Of a stretch of 64,000 bases of DNA, positions 29,416-38,610 are shown one piece after another (the stretch's first letter is position 1; the number at the start of each line of letters is the position of its first letter). A program made the position numbers and the translations under genes. The DNA lies in contig NZ_JAGFOA010000006.1 of NCBI RefSeq assembly GCF_017592545.1, forward strand, positions 186,001 to 250,000, written 5' to 3'. The notes beneath the pieces are model-generated. The model did no database searches and was not told the DNA's origin. It worked only from the letters and a program-made list of their open reading frames with translations. This stretch comes from Microbacterium stercoris (GTDB taxonomy: Bacteria; Actinomycetota; Actinomycetes; Actinomycetales; Microbacteriaceae).

Positions 29416-30276
29416 ATGACGACCATCGAGACATCGCTGCTCTCCGGCCTGTCGCACCCCGTGCTGCAGACCGACCTCCCCGCCTTGCGGCCGACGGTGC
29501 GCCAGAGCGTGCCGATCCGTGTGCGCGCGATTCTGCCGATCACCGCCGCCCTCGCGGGAGCCGGTGCCGCCCTCGCGGTCGCGCCGGGCGCCGGGACGGC
29601 ACTGACCGCCTCCGTCGTCGGCACGGCGCTGCTCACGGCGATCGCGGCGAACTGGTCGACGTGCGGCATGTCGGTTGCCGGCGTTGTGGCGGCACCGAAG
29701 CAGCCCGACCGCGCGGGCGGATCGACACCGGTGCGTCGGCTCGGTTGGCACGCGCTCGGATCGGTGCTCACCGGCGCCCCGACCGGGGCCGCGATCGGGG
29801 CGATCGGAATGGCGCTGTCCGCGGTGATCGCTCCCGGCTGGGCACTCGTCGTGTGGGCGCTCGTGGCCGTGCTGTACGGTCTGCACGAGCTCGGAGCGCT
29901 GCGCATGCCCACTCCGATGCGGCGCCGGCAGCTGCCCCGTCACCTGCGGCGCACGATGGCGCCGCGGGCGGTCTCGTTCCTGTATGGCGCGATCATCGGC
30001 CCCGGCTTCCTGATCTTCATCCGGTCCAGCGCGTACTACCTGCTCGTGGCGGGCGTGATCCTCGCGGGCAGTCCGCTGCTCGGAGCCACGCTGTTCACGG
30101 TGGTGTCGCTCGGCCGCTGCCTGCCCAGCGTCGCCGCCATCCTGCACACGCGTGCGGGTGGCACGATGCCCGGTTTCCTGTCCGCGATGTGCCTCGTCGA
30201 CCGGCGCGTGCAGGCCATCACCGGCGCCGGCCTCATCGGGCTGGCTGCTTTCGCACTGGTGGCGCTCATCTCCTGA
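29416..30276 (+). CDS. MauF-like polytopic membrane protein
   Basis: A 286-residue integral membrane protein with about seven hydrophobic segments and a conserved-looking NWSTCGMSVAG motif (Cys83) early in the chain, followed by loops rich in arginine. Size, topology and the tryptophan-x-x-cysteine-glycine element agree with MauF, a membrane protein required for methylamine dehydrogenase formation in proteobacteria. It is the last gene of the operon, whereas mauF is usually first. An AAGGAGG site sits just before the ATG. The assignment is moderate: an unrelated membrane protein of the cluster is possible. Confidence 0.6.
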   Translation: MTTIETSLLSGLSHPVLQTDLPALRPTVRQSVPIRVRAILPITAALAGAGAALAVAPGAGTALTASVVGTALLTAIAANWSTCGMSVAGVVAAPKQPDRAGGSTPVRRLGWHALGSVLTGAPTGAAIGAIGMALSAVIAPGWALVVWALVAVLYGLHELGALRMPTPMRRRQLPRHLRRTMAPRAVSFLYGAIIGPGFLIFIRSSAYYLLVAGVILAGSPLLGATLFTVVSLGRCLPSVAAILHTRAGGTMPGFLSAMCLVDRRVQAITGAGLIGLAAFALVALIS

Positions 30277-30303
30277 CCGCGGCGCCCGGCGCCAGGCCGG
30301 ATG

Positions 30304-30335
30304 GATGCCCGGTGGACCTGTGTCCACCGGGCATC
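30304..30335 (+). terminator. Terminator of the mau operon
   Basis: A perfect 14-base stem (GATGCCCGGTGGAC and its complement) with a four-base loop lies 27 bases after the last mau gene. There is no long T-run. It fits the end of the mau transcript. Confidence 0.85.
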
Positions 30336-30400
30336 TCCGTGTGCGCGACATACATCTCGCGGCGGATGTCCGCCACGCGCGGGGCGACGACCATGTTCGT

Positions 30401-30847
30401 ATGCGGAAGACAAGGGGCCTTGCTCCGGCGACGGTGATGATCCTGTGCGGGCTTCTCGCGGGGTGTGCCGCCGCTCCGGATGCCGAGGACCGGCTGCTGG
30501 CGGCCGTGCACACGAAGTCGGTCACGCTCTCGGAGGTCTTCGACGACGTCGCCTGGGAGTCGCTCTACGTGGTGTGCCCGTACCAATCGCGCGAGACCAC
30601 CGCCGCCGCGCTCGGTGTCGATTCCGCCTCCGTCCCTGACCTCTCGGACGATGATTCGCGGCAGGTGGTGCTGCTGCTCGACGGGGGAGAGGTGGTGCGG
30701 CAGCTGCCGCTCGCACGGACCGCCCTCGATCTGTGTGCCCTGTCGTCGGTCACGCCGCCGATCATCGCCGGCGAGACCGACACCGTGATGTTCTCGGAGG
30801 CCGAGGGAATCTGGCGCGCCGAGCGCGTTGCGCCCGATCCGTCATAG
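30401..30847 (+). CDS. Small predicted lipoprotein
   Basis: I do not recognise a family. The 148-residue product starts MRKTRGLAPATVMILCGLLA and has a lipobox LAGC (Cys22). The mature part is acidic, with two cysteines (VVCPYQS and DLCALS) that could form a disulfide, and a strand-rich pattern (RQVVLLLDGGEVVRQLPL). It lies between the mau terminator and the terminator shared with qcrB, so it is probably transcribed alone. It may belong to the inserted segment or be an ancestral neighbour of the qcr operon. Confidence 0.75.
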   Translation: MRKTRGLAPATVMILCGLLAGCAAAPDAEDRLLAAVHTKSVTLSEVFDDVAWESLYVVCPYQSRETTAAALGVDSASVPDLSDDDSRQVVLLLDGGEVVRQLPLARTALDLCALSSVTPPIIAGETDTVMFSEAEGIWRAERVAPDPS

Positions 30848-30879
30848 GCGCTGCGCCGAGACCCAGGCCCGAAGACGAC

Positions 30880-30909
30880 AGCGCCCCCGGTCCGAAGACC
30901 GGGGGCGCT
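30880..30909. terminator. Bidirectional terminator before qcrB end
   Basis: A perfect 12-base stem (AGCGCCCCCGGT and ACCGGGGGCGCT) with a six-base loop lies between the convergent lipoprotein gene and qcrB. It marks the right edge of the segment between the two respiratory operons. Confidence 0.88.
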
Positions 30910-30924
30910 GGGAGGCGATCAGAG

Positions 30925-32598
30925 TCAGTGACCCGACTCGAGTTCACGCGGGCTGGGGCCGTACTCGTGCAGCTCGTGGTTCTGGTGGGCCACGGCCGAG
31001 TCGAGCTCAGTCTGCGTCAGCGGCGTGAGGCGGTCCTCGAAGAACCAGCGCGACAGACCGGCACGCAGCTTCTCGCCGAAGGGGATCTTGCCCTGGTCGT
31101 TGGGACGCAGGACGAGCGGAGCGTAGTTCTCCACGTCGACCAGCTTCCAGCGGTCGTACACGTTCACCGGGCGGTGCACCTCGCGGTACTCGCCGCCGGG
31201 CATGCGCACGATGCGACCCGACTCGTATCCGTGCAGGGCGATCTCGCGATCCTTCTTCTGCAGTGCCAGGGCGATGCGCTTCGTGATGAAGTACACGACC
31301 ACCGGCATCAGGATGAGCGAGATCTGCAGGAAGCGGATCACGCCCTCCATCGTGAGCATGAAGTGCGTCGCGATGATGTCCGACGAGGCAGCGGCCCACA
31401 GGATCGCGTAGAAGACGACGCCGGCGGCGCCGATCGCGGTGCGGGTCGCGGCGTTGCGCGGACGCTGGGCGATGTGGTGCTCGCGCTTGTCGCCCGTGAT
31501 CCACGCCTCGATGAAGGGGTAGATCGCGACGAGCACGATGAACAGACCGAGCACGATGACCGGGATCAGGATGCCGAGCGACAGCGTGAAGTTTCCGAGC
31601 TGGATGTCCCAGTTCGAGGGAGCCAGACGCAGCGCGCCATCCGCGAAGCCGATGTACCAGTCGGGCTGGGTGCCGGCCGACACGGGGGACGGGTCGTAGG
31701 GACCGTACGCCCAGATCGGGTTGATCTGCACCAGCGACGCGATCAGCACGACGGTGCCGAACACGATGAAGAAGAAGCCACCCATCTTGGCCATGTAGAC
31801 GGGCACCATCGGGTAGCCGACGACGTTGCCGTTCGTGCGGCCGGGGCCGGCGAACTGGGTGTGCTTGTTCACGATCATGAGCAGCAGGTGCACGGCGACG
31901 AGCGCGATGACCAGCAGCGGCAGGATCAGGATGTGCAGCGTGTAGAGGCGGCCGACGATCGCGTTGCCCGGGAACTCGCCACCGAAGAACAGGAACGAGG
32001 TCCAGGTGCCGATGATCGGCAGACCCTTGATGAGGCCGTCGATGATGCGGAGGCCGTTGCCCGACAGCAGGTCGTCGGGGAGCGAGTAGCCCGTGAAGCC
32101 CTCGGCCATCACGAGGATGAAAAGCACGAAGCCGATCACCCAGTTGAGCTCGCGCGGCTTGCGGAACGCGCCGGTGAAGAACACGCGGAGCATGTGCACG
32201 CCGATGCCGGCCACGAAGACCAGGGCGGCCCAGTGGTGGATCTGGCGGACCAGGAGGCCGCCTCGCACGTCGAAGGAGATGCGCAGGGTCGACTCGAGCG
32301 CCGACGACATCGCGATGCCGCGCATGGGCTCGAACGCGCCCGTGTAGTGGGTCTCGGCCATCGACGCCTGGAAGAAGAACGTCAGGAAGGTGCCGGACAG
32401 CAGCACGACGACGAACGACCAGAGCGCGATCTCGCCGAGCATAAACGACCAGTGGTCGGGGAAGACCTTGCGGCCGAGAGCCTTCACGAAGCCGGAGATG
32501 CTCGTGCGCTCGTCGAGGTAGTTGGCTGCGGCGGAGACGAACTTGCCGCCGAGCGGTGCCTCCGCCTCGGTCTTCTCAGGGGCAGTAGTGGTGCTCAT
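30925..32598 (-). CDS. qcrB: Cytochrome bc1/bcc complex cytochrome b subunit QcrB
   Basis: The quinol-oxidising membrane subunit of the cytochrome bcc complex. About nine hydrophobic helices are visible. The haem b histidines lie in QIHHWAALVFVAGIGVHMLR and in HILILPLLVIALVAVHLLL; GFTGYSLPDDLLSG is a family block near the quinol site. The ATG at 32598 overlaps the qcrA stop (TGATG); a TTG one codon upstream is less likely. The long C-terminal soluble extension is usual for actinobacteria. The product is 557 residues. Confidence 0.97.
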   Translation of the reverse strand: MSTTTAPEKTEAEAPLGGKFVSAAANYLDERTSISGFVKALGRKVFPDHWSFMLGEIALWSFVVVLLSGTFLTFFFQASMAETHYTGAFEPMRGIAMSSALESTLRISFDVRGGLLVRQIHHWAALVFVAGIGVHMLRVFFTGAFRKPRELNWVIGFVLFILVMAEGFTGYSLPDDLLSGNGLRIIDGLIKGLPIIGTWTSFLFFGGEFPGNAIVGRLYTLHILILPLLVIALVAVHLLLMIVNKHTQFAGPGRTNGNVVGYPMVPVYMAKMGGFFFIVFGTVVLIASLVQINPIWAYGPYDPSPVSAGTQPDWYIGFADGALRLAPSNWDIQLGNFTLSLGILIPVIVLGLFIVLVAIYPFIEAWITGDKREHHIAQRPRNAATRTAIGAAGVVFYAILWAAASSDIIATHFMLTMEGVIRFLQISLILMPVVVYFITKRIALALQKKDREIALHGYESGRIVRMPGGEYREVHRPVNVYDRWKLVDVENYAPLVLRPNDQGKIPFGEKLRAGLSRWFFEDRLTPLTQTELDSAVAHQNHELHEYGPSPRELESGH

Positions 32599-33704
32599 CA
32601 ATGACGCTCCCAGAAGCTCGGGCCGACGGGTTCGTGGAAGTCGCTCTGGGCGATGAGGTAGCCCTCAGCGTCGACGGTGATCGGCAGCTGCGGCAGCGGG
32701 CGGGCCGCCGGGCCGAAGATGACCTTGGCGTGCTCCGTCACGTCGAACTGCGACTGGTGGCAGGGGCACAGCAGGTGGTGCGTCTGCTGCTCGTACAGGG
32801 CGACGGGGCAGCCGACGTGGGTGCAGACCTTGGAGTAGGCGACGATGCCGTCGTACGACCAGGACTTGCGGTCCTCTTCCTCCTTGAGCTGCTCGGGGAG
32901 CAGACGCATGAGGAGGACGATCGCCTTGGCCTTCTCATTGAGCATGCCCTCGTTGTGGCCGAGCTCGAGGAGGTTCTCGGGGATGACGTGGAACGCCGAG
33001 CCGATGGTGACGTCCGAGGCCTTGATCGGGACGCCTGTGGGGTCGCGCACCAGGCGCACATCCTTGTCCCACAGAGTCTGGTTGAGCAGCGCCACCGGGT
33101 CGCCCGCGATGGGGTTGTCGGGCGTGGAATGCGGGGCCAGGCCGCGGAACAGCGTGATGCCGGGGAGGATCGACGCGCCGACTGCCGCGAAGAGCGAGTT
33201 GCGGATCATCTTGCGACGACCGAAGCCCGACTCCTCGTTGGCGAGACGCAGCGAGTCGACGACGGCGGTGCGCGTCTCCTCGGAGCCTCGAGTGCCGTGA
33301 CGCTCCTCGACGTACTCCTTGTCGCTCATCAGCGCCTTGGACCAGTGGATCGCGCCCACGCCGATGGCGAGGAGGGCGGCGGCGATGCCGAGACCGATCC
33401 AGAGGTTGTTGTAGCGGATCGACGAGGCGGATCCGTCCTCGATCGGGAACAGCATGTAGGCGGCGACGGCCCACAGGCTCGCAGCGACCGACACGTAGAA
33501 CAGCGTGTAGACCACGCGGTTCGCCATGCGCTCGGCACGGGGGTCCTTGTCGGTGATGCGGGTGCGGTGCGGCGGCAGACCGGGGTTCTGCACCGGGTCG
33601 GCGACCGAGACGGCCAGGCCGGGGTGGGCCTTGTAGGCCTCCACCTCGTGCGCGTCGGTGTCGTGAGCCATGGGGTTCCTCGTCACGTCTTCTTCGTTGG
33701 TCAT
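32598..33704 (-). CDS. qcrA: Rieske iron-sulfur subunit QcrA
   Basis: The Rieske subunit moves electrons from quinol to the di-haem cytochrome c. The 2Fe-2S ligands are Cys294, His296, Cys313 and His316, in CTHVGC and CPCHQS, with Cys299-Cys315 as the stabilising disulfide. Actinobacterial features are the long N-terminal part with three membrane helices, the third beginning after GFGRRKMIRN (a twin-arginine-like segment). Length is 368 residues. The start could also be the internal ATG at MAHDTDAHEV. It is the middle gene of qcrCAB. Confidence 0.96.
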   Translation of the reverse strand: MTNEEDVTRNPMAHDTDAHEVEAYKAHPGLAVSVADPVQNPGLPPHRTRITDKDPRAERMANRVVYTLFYVSVAASLWAVAAYMLFPIEDGSASSIRYNNLWIGLGIAAALLAIGVGAIHWSKALMSDKEYVEERHGTRGSEETRTAVVDSLRLANEESGFGRRKMIRNSLFAAVGASILPGITLFRGLAPHSTPDNPIAGDPVALLNQTLWDKDVRLVRDPTGVPIKASDVTIGSAFHVIPENLLELGHNEGMLNEKAKAIVLLMRLLPEQLKEEEDRKSWSYDGIVAYSKVCTHVGCPVALYEQQTHHLLCPCHQSQFDVTEHAKVIFGPAARPLPQLPITVDAEGYLIAQSDFHEPVGPSFWERH

Positions 33705-33714
33705 GCTCAGCGGC

Positions 33715-34515
33715 TCAGTTCGACTTCGCCGTGATCCACACGGTGATCGCGATCAGCGCGCCGATGCCGAAGATCCACACGAAGAGACCTTCCGACACGG
33801 GGCCGAGCGAGCCGATGGTGAATCCGCCGGTCGCGGGCTGCTCCTGCTGGTAGAGCAGTGCCGAGATGATGTCGCGCTTGTCCTCGGGGGTGAGGTTCAT
33901 GTCGCTGAACACGGGCATGTTCTGGGGACCGGTGACCATCGCCGCGTACATGTGCAGCGCGCTGGTGTCCTGGATGTCCGGGGCGTACTTGCCCTCGGTG
34001 AGCGCGCCACCGGCGGCGGCCACGTTGTGGCACATCGCGCAGTTGATGCGGAAGAGCTCGGCGCCTCGAGCGATGTCGCCTTCGCCGTCCAGGTAGTGCT
34101 CGTCGGGGAACTCAGGGCCGGGAGCCGAGTCCTGCACGAACTCGCCGATCGCGAGGATCTGCTCCTCCGTGAACTGGACGGGCTTCTGCGGAGCCTGGAC
34201 ATCCTGACGCTGCATCGGCATGCGGCCGGTGGCCATCTGGAAGTGCACCGCGAGCTCGCCCACGCCGTCGAGTGACGGACCGTTCGGGGTGCCCTCGAGG
34301 TTCATGCCATGGCAGGTGGCGCAGTTGGCCTGGAACAGCTTCTCGCCGTCCTCCGCCGTCAGCGCGGTCTGCACCTTGGTCTCGCTGGTGGCTGCCACCG
34401 CGGCCGTCGCGCCGGCGTACACGCCGCCGGAGATGAGCAGGCCGATGCCGATGAGGGCAGCGGCGGCAAGGGGGGAGCGTCGGCCGTTGGAGCGGCTCTT
34501 CTTCTCTCGTGCCAT
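33715..34515 (-). CDS. qcrC: Di-haem cytochrome c subunit QcrC
   Basis: A membrane-anchored protein with two c-type haems that delivers electrons from the bcc complex directly to CtaC. Haem sites are CATCHG (Cys65, Cys68, His69) and CAMCHN (Cys159, Cys162, His163). An N-terminal hydrophobic anchor lies at residues about 14-42, and a C-terminal helix at about 235-260. It is 266 residues, ten bases upstream of qcrA. This tethered cytochrome replaces soluble cytochrome c in actinobacteria. Confidence 0.97.
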   Translation of the reverse strand: MAREKKSRSNGRRSPLAAAALIGIGLLISGGVYAGATAAVAATSETKVQTALTAEDGEKLFQANCATCHGMNLEGTPNGPSLDGVGELAVHFQMATGRMPMQRQDVQAPQKPVQFTEEQILAIGEFVQDSAPGPEFPDEHYLDGEGDIARGAELFRINCAMCHNVAAAGGALTEGKYAPDIQDTSALHMYAAMVTGPQNMPVFSDMNLTPEDKRDIISALLYQQEQPATGGFTIGSLGPVSEGLFVWIFGIGALIAITVWITAKSN

Positions 34516-34536
34516 AAGGGTGATGTAGCTCCGCTC

Positions 34537-35166
34537 TTACTTGAGGAAGTAGATGACAAAGAACAGCGCGATCCACACGACATCGACGAAGTGCCAGTAG
34601 TAGGACACGACGATGGCGGTGACGGCTTCCTTGTGACGGGCGCGCTTGACCGCGTAGAAACGGCCGATCGTGAGGAGGAACGCGACCAGGCCACCGGTCA
34701 CGTGCAGGGCGTGGAAGCCCGTCGTGAGGTAGAAGGCCGACGCGTACGAGTCGGAGCTGATCGGCATGCCCTCCGACACCAGGGTGGTGTACTCCCACAC
34801 CTGGCCGGAGACGAAGAACGCGCCCAGGGCGAAGGACACCCAGAACCACGGCACAACGCCCCAGTCGATGAGGCGCTGCACGAAGGCGTTCTTGAAGCGC
34901 ACGCCCTCGGCCGAGAAGACGCCGAGCTGGCAGGTCACACTCGACAGCACCAGGATGATCGTGTTGACCAGCGCGAAGGGCACGTTCAGGAGGGCGCTTC
35001 GCTCAGCCCACAGCTCCGGCGACGTGCTGCGGAGCGTGAAGTAGATGGCGAACAGGCCCGCGAAGAACATGACCTCGCTGCCGAGCCAGACGATCGTGCC
35101 GACGGCGACGGTGTCGGGTCGCTTCACTGTTCTGGGAGCCGGGGCGAACGTAGCTGGTGCAGTCAC
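34537..35166 (-). CDS. ctaE: Cytochrome c oxidase subunit III CtaE
   Basis: Subunit III of the aa3 oxidase, a helical membrane protein without redox centres. The start chosen is GTG at 35166, where the product begins [20 protein letters not shown]; the frame remains open much further upstream but that part is antisense to trpD. Five hydrophobic helices are visible in 209 residues. Family blocks include [28 protein letters not shown] and [14 protein letters not shown]. It heads the ctaE-qcrC-qcrA-qcrB transcript. Confidence 0.95.
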   Translation of the reverse strand: MTAPATFAPAPRTVKRPDTVAVGTIVWLGSEVMFFAGLFAIYFTLRSTSPELWAERSALLNVPFALVNTIILVLSSVTCQLGVFSAEGVRFKNAFVQRLIDWGVVPWFWVSFALGAFFVSGQVWEYTTLVSEGMPISSDSYASAFYLTTGFHALHVTGGLVAFLLTIGRFYAVKRARHKEAVTAIVVSYYWHFVDVVWIALFFVIYFLK

Positions 35167-35295
35167 CCGACCATTATTGCCGATCTCGCGGCGGGTTTTC
35201 GGCAACTTCGACACCGCGTCGAAATTGTCTCGCTCGGATCCGGCTGAGCGGGGGTGATGAAAGCCCCGTGAATCCGCCTGACTAGGATCGCTCGT

Positions 35296-36366
35296 ATGGC
35301 GGAACCCACCTGGGCGGATGTGCTCACGACTCTTCTCTCTCGCACGAATCTCAGCGTGTCGGAAGCCACCTGGGCCATGCGCGAGGTGATGGAGGGCCGT
35401 GCGACGCCGGCGCAGCTGGGCGGCTTCCTGCTCGCCCTGCGCGCCAAGGGCGAGTCGGTCGAAGAGGTCATCGGGTTCCGCGACGCGATCCTCGATGCGG
35501 CCGTTCCGCTCGATGTCGACCCGAACGTGCTCGATATCGTCGGCACCGGCGGCGATCGCTTCGGCACCGTCAACATCTCCTCCACCGCGTCGATCGTCAT
35601 CGCCGCGACGGGAGTCCCGGTCGTCAAGCACGGCAACAAGGCGGCGAGCTCGAAGTCGGGCTCGTCCGACGTGCTCAGCGCTCTGGGCATCGATCTGCGC
35701 CTCCCGTCCGGCGCGGTTGCCGAGGTGCTCGACCGCGCCGGCATCACGTTCGCGTGGGCGGCGGCGTTCCACCCGGGCTTCCGCCACGCCGGCACCGTGC
35801 GCGCCGAGCTCGGCGTGCCCACGGTCTTCAACTTCCTCGGGCCCCTCGTGAACCCGGCCCGCGCCGAGGCCAATGCGGTCGGTGTGGCCAATCCCGATGT
35901 GGTGCCGCTCATCACGGGTGTGTTCCGCACGCGCGGCGCGACGGCGCTGGTGTTCCGGGGCGAGGACGGTCTCGACGAGCTCACCACCACCGGCTACAGC
36001 CGCATCTGGGAGGTCTCGCGCGGAGACGTGCACGAGTTCGACATCCATCCGCGCGATGTGGGTCTGCCCGCATCGAAGATGGACGATCTGCTCGGCGGCG
36101 ACCCGGACCACAACGCGGACGTGCTGCGCCGCACGCTCTCGGGTGAGCAGGGCCCCGTGCGCGACATCGTGCTTCTGAACGCCGCGGCGGGCATGGTGGC
36201 CTATCGTCTCGCGCAGGATCCGATGCAGATGCAGCGCGGTATGGTCGAGCGCCTCGTCGAGGCACTCGGCGACGCGGCGGCCGCGATCGACGACGGTCGT
36301 GCGACGGCGAAGCTCGAGGCCTGGATCTCGGCCTCCCGCGAGCTGGGCGCCACGGCCGGGGCCTGA
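35296..36366 (+). CDS. trpD: Anthranilate phosphoribosyltransferase TrpD
   Basis: TrpD transfers phosphoribose from PRPP to anthranilate, the second step of the tryptophan branch. The PRPP-binding loop [17 protein letters not shown] and the [17 protein letters not shown] motif are intact. Length is 356 residues. It is isolated from other trp genes, and divergence from ctaE across a 129-base region is common in Microbacteriaceae. The start is ATG at 35296. Confidence 0.96.
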   Translation: MAEPTWADVLTTLLSRTNLSVSEATWAMREVMEGRATPAQLGGFLLALRAKGESVEEVIGFRDAILDAAVPLDVDPNVLDIVGTGGDRFGTVNISSTASIVIAATGVPVVKHGNKAASSKSGSSDVLSALGIDLRLPSGAVAEVLDRAGITFAWAAAFHPGFRHAGTVRAELGVPTVFNFLGPLVNPARAEANAVGVANPDVVPLITGVFRTRGATALVFRGEDGLDELTTTGYSRIWEVSRGDVHEFDIHPRDVGLPASKMDDLLGGDPDHNADVLRRTLSGEQGPVRDIVLLNAAAGMVAYRLAQDPMQMQRGMVERLVEALGDAAAAIDDGRATAKLEAWISASRELGATAGA

Positions 36367-36370
36367 TGCC

Positions 36371-37363
36371 ATGGATCCGATCGAGGCGCTGAACGAGATC
36401 GCATTCCTCCTCGAGCGCGAGCGCGCGTCGAAGTTCAAGGCGAAGGCCTTCCGCACGGCCGCTGCGGCGGTGGCGGTGCTCGACGAGGATGCCCGGACGG
36501 ATCCGGACCGCCTGCGGAGGGCGAAGGGCATCGGCGATTCGACGTTCGCCGTGATCGAGCAGGCGCTGGCGGGGCAGGTCCCCGACTACCTGCGGGATCT
36601 GCGCGAGCGCCTGGGCGACGAGAGGAAGTCCGAGTTGCGAGGGCTGCTGCGCGGCGACCTGCACTCCCACAGCGAGTGGTCGGACGGCACAACGCCGATC
36701 GACCAGATGGTCGCCGCAGCCCGGGCGCTGGGGCACGAGTACCTCGCGCTCACCGATCACTCGCCGCGATTGAAGGTCGCACGCGGGCTCTCACCCGAGC
36801 GACTGCGGCAGCAGCTGGAGATCGTGCCGCAGTTCGAGTTCAACGACTTCTCGCTGCTCAGCGGCATCGAGGTCGACATCCTCAGCGACGGCTCGCTCGA
36901 CCAGGAGCCGGCCCTGCTGGATGAACTCGACATCGTCGTGGCATCGGCCCATTCCGAGCTGCGTATGGAGTCGGCGGCGATGACGCGGCGACTGGTGGCA
37001 GCCGTGTCGAACCCGCACGTGACGGTGCTCGGGCACGTGACGGGCCAGCTCGTCTCCGGATCGCGCGGCACGCGCCCGCAGTCGACCTTCGACCCCCGAG
37101 CGGTGTTCAAGGCGTGCGCAGAACACGGCGTGGCCGTCGAGATCAACTCCCGCCCCGAGCGCATGGATCCGCCGGACGAGCTCATCGCGCTGGCGATGGA
37201 GATCGGATGCCTCTTCGCGATCGACAGCGATGCTCACGCGCCGGGGCAGCTCTCGCTGATCGACCACGGCGCCGAGCGGGCCGAGCGGCTCGGCGTGCCG
37301 GTCGAGCGCATCGTCACCACCTGGCCCCTCGCTCGGCTGCGCGCCTGGGCGTGGGGAGCATGA
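36371..37363 (+). CDS. PHP-domain metal-dependent phosphoesterase (PolX-like C-terminal half)
   Basis: The 330-residue product combines an N-terminal helix-hairpin-helix region (residues about 1-95, with [20 protein letters not shown]) and a C-terminal PHP domain (about 95-330). The metal ligands appear as [33 protein letters not shown] and [12 protein letters not shown]. This is the layout of family-X polymerase PolX without its nucleotidyltransferase domain. A DNA-repair nuclease or phosphatase role is likely but unproven. The start is ATG at 36371, just after trpD, and the stop overlaps the next gene (ATGA). Confidence 0.88.
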   Translation: MDPIEALNEIAFLLERERASKFKAKAFRTAAAAVAVLDEDARTDPDRLRRAKGIGDSTFAVIEQALAGQVPDYLRDLRERLGDERKSELRGLLRGDLHSHSEWSDGTTPIDQMVAAARALGHEYLALTDHSPRLKVARGLSPERLRQQLEIVPQFEFNDFSLLSGIEVDILSDGSLDQEPALLDELDIVVASAHSELRMESAAMTRRLVAAVSNPHVTVLGHVTGQLVSGSRGTRPQSTFDPRAVFKACAEHGVAVEINSRPERMDPPDELIALAMEIGCLFAIDSDAHAPGQLSLIDHGAERAERLGVPVERIVTTWPLARLRAWAWGA

Positions 37364-38604
37364 CGCGAGCGGGAACCGCAGCGGCGGGCCGGGCGCTCCC
37401 ATGGCTGGTCGTGTCGGGTGTTCTCGTGGCCGCGCTCAGCCTGCGTGGGCCGATCCTGTCAGTCACACCGGTGCTGAGGGACATCGCCCGCGACTACGAG
37501 CTCGACGGGGCGACGGCCTCGCTGCTGACCACGTTCCCCGTACTGATGTTCGCGGCCATCACACCGCTCGCGGCAATCGCGATCCGGCGTGCCGGTGCCG
37601 AGCTGGCGCTGCTGGCCTGTCTCATCGGCGTCGCCGTCGGCACGCTCATCCGGGCCGTCCCCGGCTTCGGATGGATGATCACCGGGATGATCGTGATCGG
37701 CGCGAGCATCACGATCGGCAACGTGGTCATCCCGGTGATCATCGGCCGCGATGTGCCGGCGCCGCGCGTCGCGACGGTGACGGCGGCATACACGGCTGCG
37801 CTGAACGGCGGGTCCCTGCTGACGACGCTCACCACCGCGGGTATCGCGGAGGCCACCGGCTGGTCTGTCGCGCTGCTGCTGTGGGGCGTGCTCACGCTGC
37901 TCGGGATCGGGCTCTGGGCGCTTCACCTGTGGCGTGACCGGATCCCCGGCGTGCGCTGGGACGAGCGCGCGTCCGGCGGCGTGGTGCGATCCGAGGCGGT
38001 GATGCTGACGGGTCCGGTTCCGGTGATGGGCCGCCGCGGCGACGTCGTCCGCAATCCGACCGTGTGGCTGCTGGTGGCCGCGTTCGGCTGCCAGTCGGCG
38101 GGCTACTACGGGATGTCGACCTGGCTTCCGGCGATGCTCGGCGACATGACCGGATCCGGGCCCGCCGGGGCGGGGGCGCTGGCGTCGATCTTCCAGGGTG
38201 TCGCGATCGTCGGGGCGTTCATCGTGCCGGCCCTGGCGCGGTGGCTGCCGCTGGCGGTGCCCGCCGGCGTGGTGGCGGCCTGCTGGATCGCACTGTCGAC
38301 GGGCATGCTGCTCGCACCGGAGCTCTTCCCGCTGTGGGTGTCGCTCGGAGGTGTCGCGCACGCGGGCGGCTTCGTGGTGATCTTCACCGTGATGGTGGGC
38401 ATCGCCCGGTCGGACGCCGAGGCCGCCGCGATGTCGGCGCTGGTGCAGGGCGCCGCCTACCTGGTGGGTGCGGCGAGCGGACCCGTGCTGGGTGCGGTGC
38501 ACGACGCGACCGGCGCGTGGACCGCGCCGCTGACCATCACGCTGTCGCTTGCGCTGGGGTTCACCATCTGCCTGATGACGGCGGTGGCGCGCGTCCGGCG
38601 CTGA
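37360..38604 (+). CDS. MFS transporter, CynX/NimT type
   Basis: A 414-residue major facilitator with about 12 membrane helices. The first helix is followed by LRGPILSVTPVLRDI, the typical motif of the CynX/NimT subgroup of anion and nitroimidazole transporters. The central cytoplasmic loop contains RDRIPGVRWDERASGG. It starts within the stop of the PHP gene (ATGA overlap), hence co-translation is likely. The substrate is unknown. It is convergent with the exonuclease gene, only six bases away. Confidence 0.88.
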   Translation: MTRAGTAAAGRALPWLVVSGVLVAALSLRGPILSVTPVLRDIARDYELDGATASLLTTFPVLMFAAITPLAAIAIRRAGAELALLACLIGVAVGTLIRAVPGFGWMITGMIVIGASITIGNVVIPVIIGRDVPAPRVATVTAAYTAALNGGSLLTTLTTAGIAEATGWSVALLLWGVLTLLGIGLWALHLWRDRIPGVRWDERASGGVVRSEAVMLTGPVPVMGRRGDVVRNPTVWLLVAAFGCQSAGYYGMSTWLPAMLGDMTGSGPAGAGALASIFQGVAIVGAFIVPALARWLPLAVPAGVVAACWIALSTGMLLAPELFPLWVSLGGVAHAGGFVVIFTVMVGIARSDAEAAAMSALVQGAAYLVGAASGPVLGAVHDATGAWTAPLTITLSLALGFTICLMTAVARVRR

Positions 38605-38610
38605 CCGGGA

